32,582 nt of DNA, taken from the IMG/VR virus record IMGVR_UViG_3300021197_000869, positions 1-32,582 of that record. The stretch is one strand, 5' to 3'. Origin of the DNA: a virus. The translations under genes were made by a program, and so were the position numbers. Under the pieces are notes generated by a model, which saw nothing but the letters and a program-made list of their open reading frames with translations, did no database searches and had not been told where the DNA came from. This document shows, one piece after another, positions 1 through 6,503 of this stretch. Within the stretch, counting starts at the first letter, position 1; each line of letters opens with the position of its first letter.

Positions 1-261
1 TGAGCCTCATTTGTGGACGTATTACCCTCCTACTGAGGGCGCCCCGTTCTCTTGGGGGGGTGGGGGGTGCCGTAGGAAAATCGACCCCTCTCGCGCAGAG
101 AGTGTAAGGCGTGACACCCGACACTCCCGCCCAGACTTCTGCGGTTTCTGCGCGCTGGGTAACGGTTTGGTAACAAAATCAAATCCTTGGGGGGTCGATG
201 CCTGGCTAACTCGGACGCCGTGGCATCGCGCGCGTAGTGATGCGCCGCAGGCTGCGTGCTT
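1..261. other. Non-coding gap after the small terminase; probable lead-in to terL
   Basis: No convincing gene lies here. On the minus strand, downstream of the small terminase stop, there is a block at 157-178 that nearly duplicates the right attP arm (10142-10164), a core-like block at 117-131, a C-run hairpin near 48-70, and an AGGAGGG at about 26-32. A minus-strand ATG at 10-8 could open the next gene, but its spacing from AGGAGGG (about 15 nt) is poor. By gene order the next gene should be the large terminase, outside the window. Such gaps next to terS often hold the packaging site; nothing here proves a cos or pac site. Confidence 0.4.
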
Positions 262-744
262 TTAATCCGTCCCCTGAACCCCATCGCTCACCAGCTTCAC
301 AACCTCCGCGCTTCGCTGCTCTACCGGCTCTGGCTCACTGGCCGGCGCATCGCTGCCCCACATGAGCATCACAGGCCCGGTGGCCTGCTCGACGTCTTCC
401 TTCTTATGTCGCACGCCTCTCGGCTGCATCTTGGCAAAAGTCCACTTCTTCGTGTCCACCTCAAGCCTTCGACGCTGCACCTCGGCATTCATGTACCGCG
501 GGTCCATGTCGGTCGGCAAAGGTGACGCAGCCAGGTCGTGCATCTCATCAGCCAGCACCTCGGCTCCGATTGCTCTGGCACGGCTGTACATCTCGTACAG
601 CTCCTCAGAACGCTGTACTGCCTGCAGAACTGTAGACCACGCTGGCATCTTATCATTGTGTTCGCAGATGCTGCGTAGGCTCTTGCCCTTCGCCAGCTCA
701 TCGCACACGGCCTGCATCTTTGTTTTGTTGAGTTTTCCAGCCAT
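262..744 (-). CDS. terS: Terminase small subunit (Sf6 gp1-like)
   Basis: A 160-residue protein that should bind the packaging site and hand DNA to the large terminase. The N-terminal ~65 residues are helical with a homeodomain-like helix-turn-helix (DELAKGKSLRSICEH, then a helix around WSTVLQAVQRSEELYEMY). The conserved block RRRLEVDTKKWTFAKMQP (about residues 89-106) matches the family signature, in which Sf6 gp1 has RLRVDTRKWALARMNP, and is followed by a basic stretch and an acidic tail. Length fits the family. The ATG at 744 has no clear Shine-Dalgarno and lies only 11 nt beyond an intrinsic terminator, so expression may depend on read-through or antitermination. It is the last gene of the leftward early block. 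Family assignment is secure; the DNA target is not visible. Confidence 0.85.
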   Translation of the reverse strand: MAGKLNKTKMQAVCDELAKGKSLRSICEHNDKMPAWSTVLQAVQRSEELYEMYSRARAIGAEVLADEMHDLAASPLPTDMDPRYMNAEVQRRRLEVDTKKWTFAKMQPRGVRHKKEDVEQATGPVMLMWGSDAPASEPEPVEQRSAEVVKLVSDGVQGTD

Positions 745-755
745 GCATCAACCAT

Positions 756-780
756 AAAAAAACCCCCGCCGAAACGGGGA
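756..780 (-). terminator. Intrinsic terminator upstream of terS
   Basis: On the minus strand a CCCCG stem, a short UUUCGG loop and CGGGG are followed by seven U. It would end transcripts arriving from the early leftward genes just before the small terminase start, so terS may be delayed until antitermination or served by read-through. Confidence 0.8.
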
Positions 781-899
781 GTTGAAGGGAGGTAAATCGA
801 AATCAAGGAGAGGGTCAGCACTGCCAACCTACAAACAATTAACTCATATCAACTGCGTCGAGTACATCGCTTATACGGTGGATTGCGTGGAACCCGTGG
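781..899. other. Intergenic region between the DUF6362 gene and the terminator
   Basis: No supported gene on either strand. It contains the left copy of a 25-bp inverted repeat (875-899). No strong -35/-10 pair for the small terminase was recognised. Confidence 0.5.
875..899 (+). repeat. Inverted repeat, left copy
   Basis: The sequence beginning ACGGTGGATTGCGTGG matches the minus strand of 1657-1680 at 23 of 25 aligned positions (one substitution, one indel). It begins immediately after the stop of the DUF6362 gene. The two copies point toward each other and flank about 760 bp. Confidence 0.75.
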
Positions 900-1298
900 T
901 CAGTTTGGCAGGGATGTATACAGAGCAAGCAGCGCGAGCTCATAGCGCCGTTTGGCTGTTCTGCGGTCAATCTGGTTACGCTGTCCAATCTTCAGCCACG
1001 GCACTTGGCTGCGGAATGCGGCTGCGTTCGCAGTCTCCCACAATATCCTACGATCCTGTTCTTCGGGCAGTGCGATGATAGCAACAAGCAGCTCGTCATA
1101 GCGGTCCACCTGGCGAGCGGTCGCAGGCTCCAGGCGTGGCACTGCATCAGCGTCTGCATAGGCAAGCCAATCGTGGCTGATCTCAGGCCAGTACGTCGTC
1201 GCCTTGCGTGGATGGGCAGCAGGTAGCCGCCTCTCCGTCTCAGCGGCCTCTACGAGGTCGTCGTGCAAGCTGGCTGGCGAGTGTGGCCTTCTCAGCAT
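900..1298 (-). CDS. DUF6362-like phage protein
   Basis: A 132-residue protein. The second half resembles the DUF6362 family found in prophages of alphaproteobacteria: a YWPEISHDWLAYAD-like opening, a central RQVDRYDELL helix, an RRILWETANA segment, and a C-terminal helix-turn-helix-like end (QIDRRTAKRRYELALLAL) typical of DNA-binding sigma-like tails. Function is unknown; position just upstream of the small terminase suggests a late-gene or packaging regulator, which is inference. The ATG at 1298 is preceded by GGAG at good spacing and overlaps the upstream gene by 59 nt, so a later start is possible. Confidence 0.6.
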   Translation of the reverse strand: MLRRPHSPASLHDDLVEAAETERRLPAAHPRKATTYWPEISHDWLAYADADAVPRLEPATARQVDRYDELLVAIIALPEEQDRRILWETANAAAFRSQVPWLKIGQRNQIDRRTAKRRYELALLALYTSLPN

Positions 1299-1734
1299 CC
1301 GACATCTCCATCACGCCGCGCCAGAAGTCAGCACGGTCTTGGTTTGACAGTGTGGCCGCAAATTCTTGAATGAAATCTCTGTGAGCTTTTTTGCCGTCAA
1401 CGACAGCGCGGTAAGCTGGGCTCGCCATCTTCACCTGTCGCGTGAGCATCTGGGCGACTTCGGCGCTTCTGGATGCTCTTGGCTGCAATGAGCCTTTAGA
1501 AGCACTGCCGCCGGAAGCGTTTTTAAAATAAGTTTTTTGGGGGTGGCTACGCTGCCGGGCTGCTTCAAGAAGTGTGAGAAGCTGTGGACTGGCTCTAACT
1601 AGCGTACGCGTATCATTTTTTTCGACCTCGCATAACCCCCCCCTCACCAAGTTATCCCACGGTTCCACACAATCCACCGTAATAGTTGTCGTTCCGAGCT
1701 GGTAAGCGCGCAGAAAATCATTGTGGCTGATCAT
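1240..1734 (-). CDS. Hypothetical phage protein, 164 aa
   Basis: Not recognised. The start at 1734 is chosen because GAGGG precedes it and it overlaps the DnaA-like gene by 17 nt; the open frame extends 55 codons further upstream but through that gene. The protein has a short N-terminal domain (MISHNDFLRAYQLG), a basic Ser/Ala-rich linker (about residues 60-95) and a helical C-terminus (AFRAVVDGKK-like region, then DRADFWRGVMEMSDAEKATLASQLARR). The right copy of the inverted repeat is inside it and encodes TVDCVEPW. Lack of known motifs and its place between regulatory genes leave the role open. Confidence 0.55.
   Translation of the reverse strand: MISHNDFLRAYQLGTTTITVDCVEPWDNLVRGGLCEVEKNDTRTLVRASPQLLTLLEAARQRSHPQKTYFKNASGGSASKGSLQPRASRSAEVAQMLTRQVKMASPAYRAVVDGKKAHRDFIQEFAATLSNQDRADFWRGVMEMSDAEKATLASQLARRPRRGR
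1657..1680 (-). repeat. Inverted repeat, right copy
   Basis: Minus-strand copy of the repeat at 875-899, lying within the coding sequence of the 164-aa hypothetical protein. On a leftward transcript the two copies could pair to form a long-range stem. Confidence 0.75.
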
Positions 1735-2107
1735 CACAGCCCTCTGGGTCGTTGCGACCATCAGCAATCTCTGTCGCGATATCCTTGATCTTTTCGCGCG
1801 CAATGATTTCGAACTCTGATCCTGCAATCTTTTTGTAAACCCTGACGCCATGCAGAATTGAAGTGTGATCGCGCTGCCAGCACAATCCAATTTGCGCAAA
1901 CGACAGCCCGATCTCAGAGCGACCTATCCACCAGCACCTGCGCCTGATGAGCGACAGATATTGCGTGCGTGGCACTCCGACCAGCACTTGGACCGGCAGG
2001 TTATGCGCGACTGCACAGGCTCGCAGTAGGTCTGCGTAAAGCCATCGCCTGGTCGGCACGACAGCCTGTATTGCTGATAATTCTCTCTTAAAATCCGCTG
2101 CTTTCAA
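1718..2107 (-). CDS. DnaA domain IV-like DNA-binding protein
   Basis: A 129-residue protein whose core (about residues 65-95) carries the DnaA domain IV signature: LSFAQIGLCWQRDHTSILHG, matching the DHT-[ST]-x-LH motif by which DnaA recognises DnaA boxes. The AAA+ ATPase of true DnaA is absent. Phage proteins of this kind are presumed to bind a replication origin or interfere with host DnaA. The start is a TTG at 2107 with GGAGAG at ideal spacing; the upstream VRR-NUC gene ends 3 nt before. As no polymerase, primase or helicase is seen in the window, it is the best candidate for directing host replication proteins to phage DNA (inference). Confidence 0.75.
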   Translation of the reverse strand: MKAADFKRELSAIQAVVPTRRWLYADLLRACAVAHNLPVQVLVGVPRTQYLSLIRRRCWWIGRSEIGLSFAQIGLCWQRDHTSILHGVRVYKKIAGSEFEIIAREKIKDIATEIADGRNDPEGCDDQPQ

Positions 2108-2109
2108 TT

Positions 2110-2475
2110 TTACTCTCCATTGATTAACTGACTGACCACTTCTGCGGTTTCTTCAATCGATCTGACCACGGCCACGACGCAGCCGCAGTTAGTGAGCAGC
2201 TTGTGTGCTGCTTTCTGGTTGTCGCTGACGCGACCTTTGGGTGTTTTGATTTCCAAAAAGATTGGACACCACGGCACCGTCTCGCTTGTCCAGGCGGCGG
2301 GCGGCACGAATATCTCCAGATCAGGCCAGCCCGCTATCACGCCTTGGCGCTTCTGCTTCATTCGGTAAGCAATCTTGTGTGCGCCCTCGTTGGGGCTGTG
2401 GTGTATGGCCGAGCCTTCCGGCAGCGCAATGCGCAGGTAACTGAGGATCGAGACGTGCAGCTCGTACTCAGTCAT
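2110..2475 (-). CDS. VRR-NUC domain nuclease
   Basis: A 121-residue single-domain nuclease. N-terminal YELHVSILSYLR helix, then HHSPNEG, GVIAGWPDLEIF (the D of the PD motif) and FLEIKTPKGRVSDNQ (the E-x-K motif), the standard order in small VRR-NUC phage proteins, which belong to the PD-(D/E)XK fold and cleave branched DNA in characterised relatives. The start at 2475 begins just before the domain and overlaps the zinc-ribbon gene by 8 nt; the frame stays open 20 codons further upstream but that part is low-complexity and lies inside the neighbour. Probably a recombination or junction-processing enzyme made with the other early proteins. Confidence 0.85.
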   Translation of the reverse strand: MTEYELHVSILSYLRIALPEGSAIHHSPNEGAHKIAYRMKQKRQGVIAGWPDLEIFVPPAAWTSETVPWCPIFLEIKTPKGRVSDNQKAAHKLLTNCGCVVAVVRSIEETAEVVSQLINGE

Positions 2476-2626
2476 CAACCTCGCCCCAGCCGCCACAGAC
2501 CTCGCACTCCTGCCAGCGCGTGCGTATCTCGACATAGCGATCCGGCGTGTAGCCGCCGACTGTGTACTCGACTTCGACCTCGCCTTCGCCGTCGCACTCA
2601 GGGCAAATGTGTTCAGTATTAACCAT
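2468..2626 (-). CDS. Zinc-ribbon microprotein, 52 aa
   Basis: Small gene with two CxxC knuckles, ICPECDG near residue 8 and CEVCGGWGE near residue 41, separated by an acidic, Tyr-rich spacer; this resembles a DnaJ-type zinc ribbon. The ATG overlaps the methyltransferase stop (TAATG) and its 3' end overlaps the VRR-NUC start, consistent with translational coupling in one operon. Function unknown; such small zinc proteins are common in phage early regions. Confidence 0.7.
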   Translation of the reverse strand: MVNTEHICPECDGEGEVEVEYTVGGYTPDRYVEIRTRWQECEVCGGWGEVDD

Positions 2627-4080
2627 TAGATTTTATCCACGGCATCAATCCGCTGGCCGATCCAGCGCATGACGTTGACCGCCATCGAGTTGCCTAACGC
2701 CTTGTACCGGGGACCATCAGGACAGGCGTCAGCGTCCTTGCCGCGCCAGGGGATAGCCGTCCAGCCATCAGGAAAGCCTTGTAGCCGCTCGCATTCGGTC
2801 GGCGTCAACCGCCGCACGGCAGCAGGAGAGGCAATTGCTGGCGCGTGAGCTCCTGCGGCAAGCGGATGGGATGGATCACCGGGCTGCGGGTTGCTGCCAT
2901 TCTGCGGTGAGGTGATCTGTGTCGTGTCAAACGGTACTGGCGTCGTCACATAATCGCCGCCCTGGTTGCCGCCTACCGGCCCACCCGCCATGATCGGCTG
3001 CGACACGTCAGTCTCGCGCGCCTTGTAGTCCTTGCCGCTGTTCATCGGCATGATGCTGTAAGCAACCGCCATCGGATCATGGCGCCGTAGCGTCGGCGAT
3101 AATTCTTCTGCTGCGTCCGCGCCGTGGTCAACTCTCTGAAAAGCTGTCGGCACCAACGGCGTGCCGCGCCCCGTGCCGTCCTCGCTGGCGTCAAAGCCTT
3201 CCGCGCGCAGTGCGTGAGTGACCGGGATCACGCGCCCCGTGTAGGCGTCCTGTCCGTTCAGTCCGCCGCCCATGTGCGCGCCATCGCTCAACGCGCCGCA
3301 AACCTCAAAGCCGATATCCTCTATGAAGTCGCTTGCTTGAACAGCTACCACCGGATCTTGTCCCCGCGTCTCTCCCGTGCGCTCAACGCCTCGCCCACTA
3401 CTTAGTAGGGCTGGCGAAACATCGTGCGTTATGTCGCCGGGGAACCCGCTACACTGGTTAGCGCCGACCGGAGGGCTGTCGGCAATTCTTTCCCGCGCTT
3501 TGCGGCGCGGCGCAGGATGCCCTGACAGGCTTTCGCGCTCAAAAAGTACCGCTGCGGCACGCCGCCAATCTCCAAGATATCCGACAACGAACACACGCCG
3601 TCGTCGCTGCGGAACTGCTCGGGCAAAGCCGTCCACTCGGACGTGCTGAGCGTCAAGAACTCTGTAGGCGAACCCATACCCGAGTTCGACCAGCCCCCCG
3701 AGTATGCTACCAAAGTCCCGTCCTCCTCCTGACGACAGGACGCCGGGGACGTTCTCCCAGACCAGCCACTTGGGCCGCAGTCTCTGAGCCAGTCTAAGAT
3801 ACTCAAGCGCCAGGTTACCGCGGTCGTCATCCAATCCTCCTCTGAGGCCGGCGATTGAAAATGATTGACAAGGTGTGCCTCCGACCAAAAGCTGAATTGG
3901 CTCATATTGGTTTTCCTCAATGGTTGTAAAATCGCCGTGTAACGGCACGTCAGGAAACCGATGCGCCAGGACGGCGCACGGAAACTTTTCGATTTCGGAG
4001 ACAAAAGCGGCAGACCAGCCCAGCGGCGCCCATGCAACAGACGCGGCTTCAATGCCGGAACAGACGGATCCGTACTTCAT
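2626..4080 (-). CDS. dcm: DNA (cytosine-5) methyltransferase
   Basis: A 484-residue C5 methyltransferase. Motif I is VCSGIEAASVAWAPLGW (residues 6-22), motif IV is GGTPCQSFS with catalytic Cys71, motif VI is WENVPGV (108-114), motif VIII is PQRRRRVFVVGY (157-168), and motif X is GNSMAVNVMRWIG near the C-terminus, preceded by LQGFPDGW. The long section between about residues 180 and 425 is the target recognition region, rich in Gly and Asp. No restriction enzyme partner is adjacent, so it is probably an orphan enzyme protecting phage DNA or modulating expression. It starts with an ATGA overlap on the Cro-like gene. Confidence 0.95.
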   Translation of the reverse strand: MKYGSVCSGIEAASVAWAPLGWSAAFVSEIEKFPCAVLAHRFPDVPLHGDFTTIEENQYEPIQLLVGGTPCQSFSIAGLRGGLDDDRGNLALEYLRLAQRLRPKWLVWENVPGVLSSGGGRDFGSILGGLVELGYGFAYRVLDAQHVRVDGFARAVPQRRRRVFVVGYLGDWRRAAAVLFERESLSGHPAPRRKARERIADSPPVGANQCSGFPGDITHDVSPALLSSGRGVERTGETRGQDPVVAVQASDFIEDIGFEVCGALSDGAHMGGGLNGQDAYTGRVIPVTHALRAEGFDASEDGTGRGTPLVPTAFQRVDHGADAAEELSPTLRRHDPMAVAYSIMPMNSGKDYKARETDVSQPIMAGGPVGGNQGGDYVTTPVPFDTTQITSPQNGSNPQPGDPSHPLAAGAHAPAIASPAAVRRLTPTECERLQGFPDGWTAIPWRGKDADACPDGPRYKALGNSMAVNVMRWIGQRIDAVDKI

Positions 4081-4292
4081 TCGCTGCGACCGTCCTCTTC
4101 GCCGTACTCTGCAACGAGGTCATCAGCGGTTACCTGCCCCTGCGCTATCACAAGTATGCGGCGCGCCACCCGCCAGCTTGGCCGTTTCTGGCCGTTTGCA
4201 AGCATTGTGACGTATGAGCGGCTGACGCCGAGCTGCTGCGCGAGGTCGTTGTGCGTGGCGCCGCACGTCTTGATGTAGTTTGTGAAGTTCAT
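4077..4292 (-). CDS. Cro/YdaS-like helix-turn-helix repressor
   Basis: A 71-residue HTH protein. The motif is HNDLAQQLGVSRSYVTMLAN (about residues 14-33), followed by GQKRPSWRVARRI, typical of Cro/YdaS regulators. It is the first gene of the leftward early operon. The chosen ATG at 4292 has no Shine-Dalgarno and lies 3 nt after a dyad operator (4296-4313); a GTG at 4325 in the same frame is an alternative start and would make the operator coding. The location across a divergent promoter region from the rightward regulators is the standard place for a Cro-type switch protein. Confidence 0.8.
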   Translation of the reverse strand: MNFTNYIKTCGATHNDLAQQLGVSRSYVTMLANGQKRPSWRVARRILVIAQGQVTADDLVAEYGEEDGRSE

Positions 4293-4295
4293 AAT

Positions 4296-4313
4296 GGTTA
4301 CGAATAGGTAACC
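4296..4313. promoter_or_regulatory. Dyad operator, site 1
   Basis: Perfect 6-6-6 dyad, GGTTAC-N6-GTAACC, abutting the Cro-like start codon. The identical arrangement recurs at 5528-5545. Likely bound by one of the two HTH regulators. Confidence 0.65.
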
Positions 4314-4341
4314 AGTAGTCGCCACTCAATAGTTTATTTTA

Positions 4342-4353
4342 GTCACTTGTGAC
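4342..4353. promoter_or_regulatory. Dyad GTCACTTGTGAC in the divergent region
   Basis: Perfect 12-bp inverted repeat centred between the divergent genes. GTCAC/GTGAC half-sites recur in the dyad before the integrase (9839-9877), suggesting a shared binding protein. A TAAAAT hexamer on the minus strand just to its left (4336-4341) may be the -10 of the leftward promoter. Confidence 0.45.
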
Positions 4354-4361
4354 AGAGATAG

Positions 4362-4390
4362 TTGACCGCTGGTTACCTGTGGCGTAGCGT
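4362..4390 (+). promoter_or_regulatory. Putative rightward promoter
   Basis: TTGACC, a 17-nt spacer and TAGCGT form a sigma70-like promoter with a good -35 and a weak -10. The spacer holds a GGTTAC half-site, so a repressor bound there would block it. It would drive the 234-aa protein and the XRE regulator. Confidence 0.4.
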
Positions 4391-4423
4391 AGCGAATTAA
4401 TAAACCAGAAAGGAAACGTCGTC

Positions 4424-5128
4424 GTGACCCACGCCAATTTAGAAGACTGTAATGTTTTTGATTTATTCCCGCACTGCCGAGACACGGAATATGATCCGTT
4501 GCATGACCCAGCAGCGAAACGATTGATCGCCGACTATTATAGCGGCGGTTCGGTGTACATTTTTCCGAACGATCCACACCACAAAACCCACTCACATATC
4601 GAATATTGGGCGGAAGATTTACCGGAAGAGCTGCAGCAGGCTTACGGGCTATGCGCTGCGGTCACTCTGTCGCGCGCACCTCGTGAGCGAAACACGCACA
4701 CCCACGCGCTTTATAACAATTATCGGTTCGTCCGGTATTTGCAAGTCATCTGCTGTGCTTGGGCTAATGAATTGCCGCTAACAGAAAATATGCACAAGCA
4801 TTTGTTCAACGGCTACCATCAAGAAGTTCACCCGCAATTCATGGGGATGGTCCGCACTGCGGATTTGATCACTGAAAATGTTGAAGATTGGCGTCATATG
4901 CCTTATTTGCACGAAAAGACCACAGAAGGTCTGCACATCCGGCCAAGCCGAGCCATGCTGTATCTCTCCATCGACGCGGCTGCGCACGTCCTATCAGCGT
5001 TGCAGGGAAGTTATAACCGCAACAAAGATTTTTTAGAGAACGCAATTGAGCGCCCGTGGAGCCCTAAAACAAAGGCTGTGCCACAGATAAACCCTGTAAG
5101 GAAAACCGATGATATCTCATCAAATTAA
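4424..5128 (+). CDS. Unknown protein in the lysogeny control region, 234 aa
   Basis: Not recognised. GTG start with AAAGGAAA upstream. The protein is rich in His, Tyr and Trp (for example PHHKTHSHIEYW and THTHALYNNYRF), mostly globular with no membrane segment, with helical segments near 60-75, 95-115 and 180-205 and a polar tail after residue 210. It is the first gene of the rightward control operon and its last 20 nt overlap the XRE gene, so the two are co-translated. A cofactor-binding or repressor-partner role is possible only from position; no family supports it. Confidence 0.65.
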   Translation: MTHANLEDCNVFDLFPHCRDTEYDPLHDPAAKRLIADYYSGGSVYIFPNDPHHKTHSHIEYWAEDLPEELQQAYGLCAAVTLSRAPRERNTHTHALYNNYRFVRYLQVICCAWANELPLTENMHKHLFNGYHQEVHPQFMGMVRTADLITENVEDWRHMPYLHEKTTEGLHIRPSRAMLYLSIDAAAHVLSALQGSYNRNKDFLENAIERPWSPKTKAVPQINPVRKTDDISSN

Positions 5129-5462
5129 AATTGCCCGCAAAAAAGCAGGCAAATCTGCTGCTGAGTGCGCAACCGCGCTATCGCTTACCGTACACGCGTA
5201 TCGGCGTTGGGAGCGTGGCGAAGTTGAGCCCAAGGCCAGCCAGTGCCTGACTTTGGCGCAGTTTCTGGACATCACGATTGATCAGCTCCTGACTGATAAG
5301 CCAAGCGATGAAAACGCGCAGCACATGACGGTATCAGTTCATCCTGGTCAGCGTGTGATCCTTGACGTTTCCGGCGTCGAGCAAGCTGCACCTGATAAAC
5401 CACATAAATCGATGGTGAAACTGCCGACAAAAAATAATAAGGGTAAGCTCAAGGCAGTCTAA
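5109..5462 (+). CDS. XRE-family transcriptional regulator
   Basis: A 117-residue protein with an N-terminal XRE/Cro HTH: IKIARKKAGKSAAECATAL, then VHAYRRWERGEVEPKASQCL (about residues 6-50) and LAQFLDITIDQLLT. The C-terminal ~50 residues are a small beta-rich, lysine-ended domain (SVHPGQRVILDVSG), unlike the self-cleaving peptidase of CI/LexA. No Ser-Lys protease pair is seen, so SOS-type autocleavage is not expected. It is the candidate lysogenic repressor, acting opposite the Cro-like protein. AGGAAAA precedes the ATG, and an intrinsic terminator follows the gene. Confidence 0.8.
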   Translation: MISHQIKIARKKAGKSAAECATALSLTVHAYRRWERGEVEPKASQCLTLAQFLDITIDQLLTDKPSDENAQHMTVSVHPGQRVILDVSGVEQAAPDKPHKSMVKLPTKNNKGKLKAV

Positions 5463-5484
5463 ACACCCCACAACGCCCCAAAAA

Positions 5485-5511
5485 CCTCGGCTTTTCGCCG
5501 GGGTTTTTTTT
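5485..5511 (+). terminator. Intrinsic terminator after the XRE regulator
   Basis: CCTCGGC, a UUUUC loop and GCCGGGG are followed by eight T. It ends the two-gene control operon and separates it from the recombination operon. Confidence 0.9.
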
Positions 5512-5527
5512 GCCTATTGCACATACT

Positions 5528-5545
5528 GGTTACATTATAGTAACC
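5528..5545. promoter_or_regulatory. Dyad operator, site 2, before the recombination operon
   Basis: GGTTAC-N6-GTAACC with a perfect dyad identical in its arms to 4296-4313. A TATAGT hexamer (5536-5541) sits inside it and may be a -10 element, so binding would directly block the promoter of the rightward recombination genes. No good -35 was found. Confidence 0.65.
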
Positions 5546-5579
5546 TTCGGTCACGTATTGATGACAATAGGCCCTAACA

Positions 5580-6503
5580 GTGACCAACGCAGACTTTGAT
5601 TTCCGACCGCTTTGGGCTGAACGCTTTAACTTTAACGCACACAGCCCATCCGGTGCCAATCGGCCCAACGATAAAGAATTTTTTGAGAAGGTGATAGCAC
5701 GCCCCGCAAAGCTCTATGACTTCGCAGGCTGTGCCGCAACCGCTGGCCGCGTGTGCGAAGAATATGCAAAGAACATTGTCATAAATGAAATGCCTGTTGG
5801 CGAGGCGTACAGCCACTGTGTCGCCAAGTTTGACGAACATCGGATGCTGGAGCATCAAGCCGACGACGCAATCAAACACTCGATGATCCGCGACGGCCTT
5901 TATACCGTTCCCAAATCAGACCCCGAAAATACCGGCACGGTGCTGGAGCTGACAGCTCGGCACACAGCCGAGGCTTTGCGCGAGGCCACCCATACAGCCA
6001 ACCAGATTACAGATGGCCGTTGGGTGTCTGTACACCTCGAAAACACTGACCTTCCGCACATTGGCGAGATTGATGTTGAGGCAATGGGCGGCGTTGTCGA
6101 AATCAAGACGCGCTGGCCGACGCTCAAGCCTGACAGTAAGCGAGGGTTTACAGTCAGGAGCCTGCCTGCACGGCCAGACGCGGCCCATGTGCAGCAGGTA
6201 GCTCTCTATTGGCAGTGGCTGCGGCAAAAGGCTGAGAACGTGCCTGTGCGGCTCTTATATGCCAACTGCATTGGCTATCGGGTGTTCTCGTCTGAGAACT
6301 GCCCAGACCTTGCCCCTGCCCGGCTGAACGAGGCGCTGGAGAACTTAGCGCGCGTTGCCAGGACACGCGAAAATTTAATGAAGGCCGCACAGACAGTACC
6401 CGAGCTGTTGGCGCTGGTCGCTCCCGATTTTTCCCACTGGATGTGGAGAAACGTGCCGCCTGCGTATCGCGCAGCGGCTGAACAAGCATGGAGTGAAGCA
6501 TGA
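5580..6503 (+). CDS. PD-(D/E)XK (RecB/lambda-exonuclease-like) nuclease
   Basis: A 307-residue nuclease with a GTG start. The catalytic core is GEIDVE (Asp165) and VVEIKTRWP (Glu174, Lys176), then QQVALYWQWL (205-214), in the order and spacing of RecB/Cas4/lambda-exo-type nucleases; a Glu near GRVCEEYAKN (60-61) is the likely first acidic residue. Together with the downstream ERF protein it makes a recombination pair: the nuclease resects ends and the annealing protein pairs the strands. First gene of an operon controlled from the dyad at 5528-5545; ATGA overlap with the next gene. Confidence 0.8.
   Translation: MTNADFDFRPLWAERFNFNAHSPSGANRPNDKEFFEKVIARPAKLYDFAGCAATAGRVCEEYAKNIVINEMPVGEAYSHCVAKFDEHRMLEHQADDAIKHSMIRDGLYTVPKSDPENTGTVLELTARHTAEALREATHTANQITDGRWVSVHLENTDLPHIGEIDVEAMGGVVEIKTRWPTLKPDSKRGFTVRSLPARPDAAHVQQVALYWQWLRQKAENVPVRLLYANCIGYRVFSSENCPDLAPARLNEALENLARVARTRENLMKAAQTVPELLALVAPDFSHWMWRNVPPAYRAAAEQAWSEA

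Noticed and set aside
782-1078. Plus-strand gene through 782-1078 (encoding TVDCVEPVVS)
   Set aside because: It runs antisense to the DUF6362 gene, has no ribosome-binding site and no domain. The peptide similarity to the 164-aa protein is due to the inverted repeat.
2626-4080. Restriction-modification system
   Set aside because: Only the methyltransferase is present; the adjacent VRR-NUC protein belongs to a structure-specific nuclease family and is not a typical restriction enzyme.
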